Source: JADJSS01 sp964490845 (GTDB lineage Bacteria > Bacteroidota > Bacteroidia > Chitinophagales > JADIYW01). Taken from it: 64,000 nucleotides of DNA. A model generated the notes under the pieces. It was given only the letters and a program-made list of their open reading frames with translations, was not told the origin of the DNA and ran no database searches. A program made the position numbers and the translations under genes. The DNA lies in contig CAZBED010000002.1 in the NCBI GenBank assembly GCA_964490845.1, forward strand, positions 62,001 to 126,000. The letters are read 5' to 3'. How positions within the stretch are numbered: the first letter of the stretch is position 1; each line of letters begins with the position of its first letter. Below are positions 1 to 7,942 of this stretch, in pieces.

Positions 1-183
1 CTGAAGAAAAGTGTGGGTGTTGGTATCAGGGCCATCCTGCCGATGTTTGGTTTGATAGGTATTGACTATGGCATACGATTTGATAGTGCTAATGGTAGTC
101 CGATCAAATCATCCAGCGGATTCTTTGATTACCTCGGAAAGAATGGAAATATTTCGTTCATTCTCGGATTTGAACCGGATTAA
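1..183 (+). CDS. bamA: BamA-type outer membrane assembly protein, C-terminal fragment
   Basis: This is the last 60 codons of a gene that begins before the window. The peptide alternates hydrophobic and polar residues, as in the last strands of an outer-membrane beta-barrel, and it is rich in glycine and aromatics (IGIDYGIRF near the middle, ISFILGF at the end). The identification rests mostly on context. In Bacteroidota the BamA/Omp85 gene is followed directly by two ompH/skp genes and murI, which is exactly what follows here. BamA folds and inserts barrel proteins into the outer membrane. The next gene starts 22 bp downstream, so they are probably co-transcribed. Another Omp85 or surface-antigen barrel is possible from the fragment alone. 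Confidence 0.72.
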   Translation: MKKSVGVGIRAILPMFGLIGIDYGIRFDSANGSPIKSSSGFFDYLGKNGNISFILGFEPD

Positions 184-205
184 TAATTAAAAACAACTAA
201 TCGAT

Positions 206-724
206 ATGAAAAAGATGCTTTCATTGATGCTGGTACTCGGAATCTCACTTCTGATGCAGCGTGCCTATGCGCAACGATTTGCGTATGTGGATACAAAATA
301 CATTCTGGAGAAGTTGCCCGATTATAAAACAGCCCAGCAAAAACTGGATGATCAGGCTGCGGCATGGCAGAAAGAAATTGACCTGAAAAACGAAACATTA
401 AAGAAGATGTATACGAAATATCAGGCAGAAGAATTCCTGCTGACGGCCGACCTGAAAAAACAGCGTGAAGATGAAATTGTGAAAGCCGAAGATGAACTGA
501 AAGATTTGCAAAAGAATCGTTTTGGTTTCAACGGCGACCTGTTTAAAAAAAGACAGGAACTGGTACAGCCCATTCAGGATAAAGTGTTTGATGCTGTTCA
601 GAAACTGGCACAATCACGTTCATACGATTTTATATTTGACAAAGCATCCGGTAATACAGGCATGTTGTACACCAATCCCGCTTATGATGTAAGTGAAGAA
701 GTGCTTAAGAAATTAGGCATGTAA
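206..724 (+). CDS. OmpH/Skp family periplasmic chaperone (first copy)
   Basis: The 172-aa protein has an N-terminal signal peptide ending near AYA|QR (residues 21-24). An OmpH/Skp domain follows: the opening motif RFAYVDTKYIL, then a long lysine/glutamate-rich helical segment (about residues 45-125) that forms the tentacle-like coiled coil, then a short beta-forming C-terminus with YDFIFDKASG. Skp-like proteins are periplasmic trimers that hold unfolded outer-membrane proteins on their way to BamA. The gene lies 22 bp after the bamA fragment and 46 bp before a second family member, so one operon is likely. Length and architecture are normal for the family. Confidence 0.93.
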   Translation: MKKMLSLMLVLGISLLMQRAYAQRFAYVDTKYILEKLPDYKTAQQKLDDQAAAWQKEIDLKNETLKKMYTKYQAEEFLLTADLKKQREDEIVKAEDELKDLQKNRFGFNGDLFKKRQELVQPIQDKVFDAVQKLAQSRSYDFIFDKASGNTGMLYTNPAYDVSEEVLKKLGM

Positions 725-770
725 TTTGTAATTGATAATAAACCAATCTAGTAATTAATAAATTTAAACA

Positions 771-1340
771 ATGAAAAAAGTAACGACCATCCTTATTCTT
801 ATGATTGCATTTCTGGCAAGTTCATACGCGCAGAAAGTGAACAAATTCGGTTATCTGAATTCCTCAGAATTATTGTCTTTAATGCCGGAAGTATTAAAAG
901 CGGATTCTGCCATTGATAAATATAGTTCAGAGCTGGACCAGTTGGGCCAACAAATGTATCTTGAATACCAAAAGAAAGCTGCCGATGCACAATCAAAAGT
1001 GGAAAAGAAATTATTGACGGAAGAACAAACCGAACTGGTCGCGAAAGAGTTGTCCGATATGGAAAAAAGGATTAACGATTTCCAGCAGTCTGCCCAGGAA
1101 AAAATTCAGGCGAAAAAGGAAAAATTATATGCTCCTATTATGCAGAAAGCAAATGAAGGTATTAAAGCTGTCGCCAAAGCAAACGGATATACATATGTGT
1201 TCGATTCCGGTGCTGGATCTATTCTGTATGCGGAAGAATCAGATGATATACTGCCGCTGGTAAAAACATACATGAAATTACCGGATCCGAAACCTACAAC
1301 CAAAACTGCACCAGCACCAGCACCCACCAAACCTAATTAA
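771..1340 (+). CDS. OmpH/Skp family periplasmic chaperone (second copy)
   Basis: The 189-aa protein has a signal peptide ending near SYA|QK (residue 21). An OmpH domain follows, with the conserved start FGYLNSSELL, a charged coiled-coil section (about residues 50-125) and the closing YTYVFDSGAGSILY. Compared with the first copy it carries a proline/threonine/alanine-rich C-terminal tail (about the last 20 residues, PKPTTKTAPAPAP). Paired skp genes after bamA are usual in Bacteroidota and probably reflect different client sets or a mixed oligomer. A strong intrinsic terminator follows 22 bp after the stop codon and ends the bamA-ompH-ompH transcript. Confidence 0.93.
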   Translation: MKKVTTILILMIAFLASSYAQKVNKFGYLNSSELLSLMPEVLKADSAIDKYSSELDQLGQQMYLEYQKKAADAQSKVEKKLLTEEQTELVAKELSDMEKRINDFQQSAQEKIQAKKEKLYAPIMQKANEGIKAVAKANGYTYVFDSGAGSILYAEESDDILPLVKTYMKLPDPKPTTKTAPAPAPTKPN

Positions 1341-1362
1341 GAGTTAGTTATCATAGTTGACC

Positions 1363-1400
1363 AGGTTCGGAACGCATCGCGTTCCGAACCTTTGTTTTTT
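1363..1400 (+). terminator. Rho-independent terminator after ompH pair
   Basis: A perfect 13-bp inverted repeat, AGGTTCGGAACGC at 1363-1375 and its complement at 1379-1391, is closed by the 3-nt loop ATC and followed by TTGTTTTTT. It lies 22 bp after the second ompH stop codon and separates this operon from murI. Confidence 0.93.
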
Positions 1401-1426
1401 AAATAAGTTTTTAGAACTTCGTTCTT

Positions 1427-2245
1427 ATGAATAACAATGCACATGCACCTATCGGGTTGTTCGATTCCGGTATTGGCGGACTGACGGTTGCTAATGCTAT
1501 CCTGCGGGAACTACCCAATGAATCACTCATCTATTTCGGGGATACCGCTCATCTGCCTTACGGTGATAAATCGGCGGATACCATTCGTTATTATACTAAA
1601 ACCATTGGTGCTTTTTTGTTATCCAAAGATTGCAAGATTATCGTTATTGCCTGCAATACGGCCTCTTCCGTCGCTTTTGAAATGCTGGAGAATATGGCAG
1701 GCGACAAAGCACATGTCTTTAATGTAATTGACGCGGTTGTAGACGAAATAATTGCTAGAAAATATAAGAAAGTAGGCGTAATCGGAACGCTTGGTACAAT
1801 CCACTCCAATGCTTATTTTAACAAGATTACACATAAAGATGCTACGGTGAGTGTACACCAGCTTGCCTCTCCCTTGCTGGCGCCTATGATTGAGTCAGGA
1901 TTCGTGGATGGGCATATCTCCAACCTGGTAATTGAAGAATACCTGAATGCGACCGAGTTACAGGATATAGATACGCTCGTACTTGCCTGTACGCATTACC
2001 CGCTGATAAAAAGAGAAATTGAAGAGTACTACAGAAAAAAAAACCGGCAGGTGGAAGTCCTGGCGACCAATGAAATCGTTGCGAAACATATCAAGAAATT
2101 TATGATTGAGCATGGCCTGATTAACTATGAAAAAAAAGGGCATCATGCTTTTTATGTCTCAGATTACACGGAGAGTTTTGAAAAAACGACACAACTCTTT
2201 TACAAAGAATCTATTCATCTGATTCATTTGCCGCTGTTCAAGTAA
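1427..2245 (+). CDS. murI: Glutamate racemase
   Basis: The 272-aa protein interconverts L- and D-glutamate in the cytoplasm and supplies D-glutamate for peptidoglycan precursors. The substrate and catalytic motifs are intact: GLFDSGIGGLTV (residues 10-21, catalytic Asp13), IACNTASS with Cys76, and LACTHYPLI with the second catalytic Cys188 followed by His190. These two cysteines are the acid/base pair of the Asp/Glu racemase fold. Length is normal for the family. It follows the bamA-ompH operon but is separated from it by a terminator, so it probably has its own promoter in the 26 bp between terminator and start. Its 3' end overlaps the convergent glycosyltransferase gene by 22 bp. Confidence 0.96.
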   Translation: MNNNAHAPIGLFDSGIGGLTVANAILRELPNESLIYFGDTAHLPYGDKSADTIRYYTKTIGAFLLSKDCKIIVIACNTASSVAFEMLENMAGDKAHVFNVIDAVVDEIIARKYKKVGVIGTLGTIHSNAYFNKITHKDATVSVHQLASPLLAPMIESGFVDGHISNLVIEEYLNATELQDIDTLVLACTHYPLIKREIEEYYRKKNRQVEVLATNEIVAKHIKKFMIEHGLINYEKKGHHAFYVSDYTESFEKTTQLFYKESIHLIHLPLFK

Positions 2246-3327
2246 AGCGCATCGTCAATTGCTTTTCTTAAGCGCTCATCACTGACAGAATATTTTGGGA
2301 ATCCTGCACAATGGCTTAATTTGCGGAGTGCTTCCTCAATGTTTAAGGATTGTGGGGAGCACTGAACGGCAAATCTTTTTTCCTCCATAGCCGTGGCTAA
2401 AAATTCCTGTTCTGTCTGGCCTTCCGCAGGAATGAAAATGGCTTTCTTGCCCAATACCGCCAAATCCATGATGGTAGAATATCCGGAGCGGCAAATTATC
2501 TTATCCGCTTTCTGCAGGGCAGAAAACAGATCATTGCTGTTCAGGTAGGAGATGGTAGTGATATTGTCTTCTTCGTGGATGTTTTGCTTTTCGGTTTTTC
2601 CCTGTACCAGTAATATCTTATCGGCCTTGCCTTTTAATTTATTCTTCAGTTCCTGTTCCATTTGTGTCCGCTGCGGCTCCTGGCCGGACAGAACTACGAG
2701 GATCGAAAAATCCATGTTGTCAACTATAGAATCTTTCTTTATAAATTTTGAAAACCGGCTTAGAATGCCGATATAACTTGCTGGGATAGAAAAAGAAATA
2801 CCGTGAGATAATTTTCCGGAAAGATTGGAGACACCTTCTTCATCCGGAATCCAGAGGGCATCAAATTTTTCTATTTGCCGCAGGTGTAATTTTAAAAATA
2901 CGGGATTCATAAATCGGGCAGAATGCGGCGCCTGAAGCGCAATCTGATGGCATATCAGAATGCTCTTAATGGAATTATGCCGTACACCGTAGCGGTTGTC
3001 TGATATAATCAGGTCTATGTGTTCGCGCTCCGCGATAGTGGCTATAGTTTTATGTTCCTCCTTTATGGTCTGAAGGATTTTGGGTGTTTGCAACAACGCA
3101 TAAAAAGAGGCATTCTTGCCTGCAGGATATGAAATGTTGTATCCCGGTAATTCGTAAAAAGACAGAGCCGGATAGTGTTCTTTCAGCAAATATAAGGAGT
3201 CGCCATTGCCTGCAATGATAACGTGATGTCCGTCGGATAACAATACATCAATGACAGGTATGCAGCGGGTGGCATGCCCAAGCCCCCAGTCCAGCGGGGC
3301 GATTAGTATGGTTTTGGCAGCAGTCAA
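2224..3327 (-). CDS. MurG-like glycosyltransferase
   Basis: The 367-aa protein has the GT-B fold signature. An N-terminal loop LDWGLGHATRCIP (about residues 12-24) resembles the GGTGGH-type loop of MurG and related GT1/GT28 enzymes. The C-terminal nucleotide-sugar half contains CRSGYSTIMDLAVLGKKAI and then EGQTEQEFLA (about residues 285-320). Proteins of this kind in Bacteroidota are usually annotated as UDP-GlcNAc:LPS transferase-related, but acceptor and donor cannot be read from sequence. No signal peptide or membrane segment is evident, so it should act at the cytoplasmic membrane face. It abuts the next upstream minus-strand gene with no gap (3327/3328) and is probably co-transcribed with it. 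Confidence 0.82.
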   Translation of the reverse strand: MTAAKTILIAPLDWGLGHATRCIPVIDVLLSDGHHVIIAGNGDSLYLLKEHYPALSFYELPGYNISYPAGKNASFYALLQTPKILQTIKEEHKTIATIAEREHIDLIISDNRYGVRHNSIKSILICHQIALQAPHSARFMNPVFLKLHLRQIEKFDALWIPDEEGVSNLSGKLSHGISFSIPASYIGILSRFSKFIKKDSIVDNMDFSILVVLSGQEPQRTQMEQELKNKLKGKADKILLVQGKTEKQNIHEEDNITTISYLNSNDLFSALQKADKIICRSGYSTIMDLAVLGKKAIFIPAEGQTEQEFLATAMEEKRFAVQCSPQSLNIEEALRKLSHCAGFPKYSVSDERLRKAIDDALYLNSGK

Positions 3328-4758
3328 TTATTTTATCTTTTCTAATTGTTCCAGCAGCCATTTCTTTTCAAAGCACGGATTCGTTTCGCTGATAATCTTA
3401 TGTGTGATTTCTTTTTTCTTTATCAGCTGCCGGCGTTGCGTATTCGTCAGTGTCTTAAGGCTGATCAGGCGTTTGGTAAGTTTGGCAATGTTGATATAAT
3501 TATTTTTATATACCTGCTCCAGCTTCTTCCGTTTCAGCAAAGCTAATATGCTGCCGATGAGATATTCCAGCGGTTCGATGTACTCCAGTTCATAATAGAT
3601 TTTCATCAGAATGTTTTTTGCTGAAAGGTTTAACAGTAAATCATCATAGTCTGCTTTTTGTAAGAGCTTGATGGCCGCCGCATAGTTTTTTCGCTCGTAT
3701 TCTAAGAAGGCTTTGTTATAGGCATAGGTGCTTTCCTGGTATTTCTCTTCTAATAACCCTTTATACTGCTCAATGAATTTTTCAGTCCATTTATACTCCT
3801 TTAGCCTTATGCCCACCGTTACAATATTCTTGTAGGTGAATCGGGATAAAAACCCTTTTTCCAAGAACGCCCCGCTCTCTATTCCTATTTTATTGACGTC
3901 AAACGATTTTCTGGCATACCCTTCCACACCCATATTGTTCATTTTTATACAATAATTATTGGCATAAATCAGGATGTCGCGAGCTTCCATTTTTGGAAAC
4001 AAATGCAGATTCTTATTGATGAGCGCCAACAGTTTTTCGAAATTTTCCTGCTTGTCTGCAAACTTCAGTGTCTGATAGATGTAGTAATAGATGGCAACCG
4101 CGGGAATGTCCAGCAGGTTGTTTTTTTCGACATGGTTCAGCACCACATCAAACATACCGTAATCATATTTAACCTGGTGTACCTGCTCGTGTGATACGAG
4201 GATACAGCCCTGTTTCAGTTTTTCGGTGATGAAATAAATGTCAAAATTGGATGTTAGCAACTGGAAATTGTATTCTGCCGTTCTGCTCAGATTCCGTTTT
4301 TCATTATAACGCTCAATTTCTATATCGTAATAACTTTTGTAATAATGGCTGTTCTTATACGGATACTCTTCCAGCAGTTTTGCAGCATCTTCATAGGTCT
4401 TATGAAAATTCTTGTGATGATTGTGCTGGTTGTATGCACCCATCAGTTTTAATTTCTGTAAGAAGGTATCGCCTTCCACCTGCTCGACGATGAGATATTT
4501 TTCAATGGTCTTGAAAAGGTAACTCATGTACAAGCGGAATTGCTGGTCATTATACGGTTGCTTGGGATGTAGCTTTTTGTAGATCAGTTCTTTCTTTGGG
4601 AAAGAGCTGTCTTTATCAATACATTCATTCAATATACGGTAAAGCATGGCTACTTCTTCCTGATGGTTGAAATAAGGGGATTGCATAAATTTTTCCAGCC
4701 CCTTGCGCTCCCATTTTGTCAGAACTACGAGCACGTTAAATACTTTACTGTTTTCCAT
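3328..4758 (-). CDS. Conserved Bacteroidota helical-repeat protein of unknown function
   Basis: I do not recognise a named family with a known role. The 476-aa protein is lysine-, tyrosine- and leucine-rich, has no signal peptide or membrane segment, and reads as an all-helical repeat protein. TPR-like stretches include AYNKAFLEYERKNYAAAIKL near residue 345. The N-terminus has the pattern KWERKGLEKFMQSPYFN, which I recall as typical of a widespread Bacteroidota hypothetical family. It is directly followed by the MurG-like transferase gene with no gap, so translational coupling is likely. Its start faces the divergent T9SS gene across about 118 bp of very AT-rich sequence that must hold both promoters. 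Confidence 0.7.
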   Translation of the reverse strand: MENSKVFNVLVVLTKWERKGLEKFMQSPYFNHQEEVAMLYRILNECIDKDSSFPKKELIYKKLHPKQPYNDQQFRLYMSYLFKTIEKYLIVEQVEGDTFLQKLKLMGAYNQHNHHKNFHKTYEDAAKLLEEYPYKNSHYYKSYYDIEIERYNEKRNLSRTAEYNFQLLTSNFDIYFITEKLKQGCILVSHEQVHQVKYDYGMFDVVLNHVEKNNLLDIPAVAIYYYIYQTLKFADKQENFEKLLALINKNLHLFPKMEARDILIYANNYCIKMNNMGVEGYARKSFDVNKIGIESGAFLEKGFLSRFTYKNIVTVGIRLKEYKWTEKFIEQYKGLLEEKYQESTYAYNKAFLEYERKNYAAAIKLLQKADYDDLLLNLSAKNILMKIYYELEYIEPLEYLIGSILALLKRKKLEQVYKNNYINIAKLTKRLISLKTLTNTQRRQLIKKKEITHKIISETNPCFEKKWLLEQLEKIK

Positions 4759-4876
4759 CTATTTGTAATTTATTGTATAACAATAGAATACGAAATATAC
4801 GATTATATTTTCATTATACAAAGTTGAAAAAATATCTAAAAAGTATTTTGTTAATTGTCTTAACTTTAGTTTGAAT

Positions 4877-7801
4877 ATGAAAAGAATATATACCGTCTTC
4901 CCCTTTTTCTTTTTAAGTGTTTTCTATTTGTCTGCCAATCCGGGATTTGTAAAACTTTTGTTTGGCGTCGAACCCAAATATGTACTCGAAGGGCACAATA
5001 AAAGCGCGGTTGTACTGACAGAGGGATATTTTGCCGGTCATCCTTTTAACTATATTCAGCAAACAGATTCACTCGGTAATGTTGAATGGCTGGCTAATTT
5101 ATTTCCGATACAGGATACATCTGTCTTGTATGGAGTAAATATGGGTATTTTCAGTAATGGAATTATCTATGCCATCACTCACCATAGGAACGGTGTGGAT
5201 ATGCTGCAACAGAAATTAACGCTGATAAAAAACGGAGCGATACTCTCCACGACTAATATATCTAATCCGGATACGCTGCAGCCATTGCCGTTAAGGGCAT
5301 TTGTGAGTACAGATGACAGTTGCTTTATTCAGGTAGTGCAGAATAAAACGACACGGCAGTTTTATCTACAGAAAACAAACCAACAGGCAGAAGTTGTCTG
5401 GACTAAAAATATAGATAAGGCAAACTTCAATGCAAACCTTGATACCGTAGCCTTGTTTGGTTTGCAACATCAGCTGAGGATAAAAAGAATGACACCGGAA
5501 ACATATCTGATAACCGGCATTGGATGGAATCAGGGCGCTGGTAAATACGAGCTTTTTCAGGCAATATTCAATTCAATCACCTCTGCTTTCCAATACAATC
5601 ATTTTCAGATGCCGGAAGCAATTGTAAGTAATGGGAGCCATCCCATTTTATTTGAAGAAGGTATACTGAACTCCACTGTGGTAAGAATCGCGTTGATGAA
5701 TTATGATGTTTCCATCCCCGTTAATTCCTATTTTATCAGTGATGTAAATATTTCGAATGCCACCCGGAATGCCGTATATACTTTTCAGGACTCCAGCAAT
5801 AATGCACACTTCCCGCAACGGTTGTATATTGATGGTGCAGGGAACCTGTTTTTTCTGAAACCCAATTCCATCTACAAAAGAAATGCCACCGGCGGCATAC
5901 TCTGGAACCGCGTCCTGTTTCCAGATCGGGTAATTTCTGCTAATTCGGTAGAACAGGATTTTGTGTTTATGCAAAGTTTTACAGAATTAAGCGACAGCAC
6001 CTTTTACATCATCGGAAGAGGCGGCAGGGGATTTCCCAATAATATTTGTCTGTGTTTTGGCGCACTTATTAAAGCGAATAAAAACGGTGTGGTATACGAG
6101 CGGTTGATTAATGGCCGGGTATATACGGATGAAAACAAGAATTGTCAGGATAATAATGAACAGGGTTTAAATCAATTGCTGGTAGAGGCTTCCGCTGCCA
6201 ATGCTTCCTTTTATACATTGACGGATTCATCGGGAAATTATACCATCCCTGTTGAGGATGGAAATTATACGGTAAAAGCACATCTTAATAATACTTACTG
6301 GCAGGCCTGTACTCCTGCGGTGCAGGTGAATACGCTGACCGATACAACGCATGCGGATTTTGCCGTTCAGAAACAGATTTACTGCCCTTATCTGAATGTG
6401 GATGTGGTGATTCCATTCTTGCGCAGATGTTTTGATAATACCTATCAGATTCATTATTGCAACGAAGGAACCGCGAACGCAGAAAATGCTTATATAAAAG
6501 TAGTCTTTGATTCGCTGCTGCAGGTTACGTCATCTTCCATACCGTGGTCAAGTGTAAACGGAAATACATTTAGCTTCTTTCTGGGCAATATTGCAGAACA
6601 GCAATGCGGTGATTTTAGTGTCACCGCTAATTTAAATTGCGGGTTGGCAGAGTTGGGGCAAACACATTGTGTGCAGGCGTTTATTTATCCGGACTCATTA
6701 TGTCTTCCCCGAAACCCTGATTGGGATGGCGCCATAATTCAGGTGGCAGGCCAATGTATAGGTGATTCCGTGCAATTTGAAATAAAAAATACCGGAGCCG
6801 GAAATATGGTCAGGCCAAAAAAGTATTATGTGCTGGAAGGGGACTTCTTAAGGGCTGCTCCGGTCAGTTTTCAGCTGACATCCGGTGAACGGAAACAAAT
6901 CAAAGTGGCTGCCAGCGGAAATACAATTACATTGCTGGCTGAACAATCGGATAATTTTCCATATCCGGGCAACGCCGTATTATCCGTTGAGGCGTGTAAC
7001 GGTATCTTGCAGCCAGGCTATGTAAACCATTTTACACAAAATAATACCTCCCCTTTCGTGGCTGTGAATTGTGCACAGAATATCGGTTCTTACGATCCGA
7101 ATTATAAAACGTCGCTGCCTGTTGGTCTGGATACGTTCCATTTCATTACCAATAAAACACCCATTGAGTACATCGTACATTTTCAGAATACGGGAACTGA
7201 TACGGCATTTCTCGTGATTGTCACCGATACGCTCTCCGCTCTTCTGGATATAGCCACATTGAAAATGGGAGCTGCTTCACACCGATATACCTGTCAGATA
7301 GAAGGAGATGGTGTCTTGAAAGTATATTTCAATTCGATACAGCTTCCTGACTCCGCAACGAATGCAACCGCATCCAACGGATTCTTTAAGTTTACCATCT
7401 TACCTAAAAATACATTACCGGATTATACTGTTATTCCAAATCATGCAGCTATATATTTCGACTATAATATTGGCGTAGCAACGAATGAAGTATTTCATAC
7501 CATTAAAGAAAATGTATTCAATGTGCTGCTTGATATCAAAGAAGAATATCAGCAGCAGGTATCGGCAAAATCCTACCCGAATCCATTTACCCGCGAGATC
7601 ACGATTGAGTTGTCAGGTATGTATCCAGATAATTCCTGGTATCAGCTGGATGTAGTTGATGTTTCCGGCAAGGCTGTCGGTTTGTTTTTGTTCAAACATA
7701 CATTACGACTAAATACAGATGGGTGGAATAATCAACTCTATCTCTTCACTATTTCTTCTGGAAATAAACAGATTGCCTCCGGTAAATTAATCAAAGAATA
7801 A
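4877..7801 (+). CDS. Large T9SS-secreted protein with SdrD-B-like and DUF11-like domains
   Basis: The ATG at 4877 is chosen over a TTG two codons earlier because it begins a clean signal peptide (MKRIYTVFPFFFLSVFYLSA). The protein of about 974 aa has four parts. An N-terminal region of about 400 residues looks like a beta-propeller. A SdrD-B-like domain starts at GRVYTDENKNCQDN (near residue 415). A conserved-repeat/DUF11-like section contains SYDPNYKTSLPVG and HFQNTGTDTAF (near residue 770). The C-terminal type A sorting domain begins at SYPNPF and ends in KLIKE. It should be exported by Sec, cross the outer membrane by T9SS and be attached or released. The next gene is a tandem paralog. A TAnnTTTG-like element (TAACTTTA, 4861-4868) precedes the start. 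Confidence 0.85.
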   Translation: MKRIYTVFPFFFLSVFYLSANPGFVKLLFGVEPKYVLEGHNKSAVVLTEGYFAGHPFNYIQQTDSLGNVEWLANLFPIQDTSVLYGVNMGIFSNGIIYAITHHRNGVDMLQQKLTLIKNGAILSTTNISNPDTLQPLPLRAFVSTDDSCFIQVVQNKTTRQFYLQKTNQQAEVVWTKNIDKANFNANLDTVALFGLQHQLRIKRMTPETYLITGIGWNQGAGKYELFQAIFNSITSAFQYNHFQMPEAIVSNGSHPILFEEGILNSTVVRIALMNYDVSIPVNSYFISDVNISNATRNAVYTFQDSSNNAHFPQRLYIDGAGNLFFLKPNSIYKRNATGGILWNRVLFPDRVISANSVEQDFVFMQSFTELSDSTFYIIGRGGRGFPNNICLCFGALIKANKNGVVYERLINGRVYTDENKNCQDNNEQGLNQLLVEASAANASFYTLTDSSGNYTIPVEDGNYTVKAHLNNTYWQACTPAVQVNTLTDTTHADFAVQKQIYCPYLNVDVVIPFLRRCFDNTYQIHYCNEGTANAENAYIKVVFDSLLQVTSSSIPWSSVNGNTFSFFLGNIAEQQCGDFSVTANLNCGLAELGQTHCVQAFIYPDSLCLPRNPDWDGAIIQVAGQCIGDSVQFEIKNTGAGNMVRPKKYYVLEGDFLRAAPVSFQLTSGERKQIKVAASGNTITLLAEQSDNFPYPGNAVLSVEACNGILQPGYVNHFTQNNTSPFVAVNCAQNIGSYDPNYKTSLPVGLDTFHFITNKTPIEYIVHFQNTGTDTAFLVIVTDTLSALLDIATLKMGAASHRYTCQIEGDGVLKVYFNSIQLPDSATNATASNGFFKFTILPKNTLPDYTVIPNHAAIYFDYNIGVATNEVFHTIKENVFNVLLDIKEEYQQQVSAKSYPNPFTREITIELSGMYPDNSWYQLDVVDVSGKAVGLFLFKHTLRLNTDGWNNQLYLFTISSGNKQIASGKLIKE

Positions 7802-7942
7802 TTACATTATTTTTCATAAAAATCTGATAAACATTATTTTGTGATAATTAAATTTATTTTGTTTATACATTGATATTTATTTGTATGCTGTTTTTTAAAT
7901 AAAAATTTCTAATATTGGTTGTAATTTTAGAAATATGCCGTT

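Noticed and set aside
180..613. Minus-strand ORFs under the ompH gene
   Set aside because: They are antisense to a real signal-peptide-bearing OmpH gene and lack any recognisable motif.
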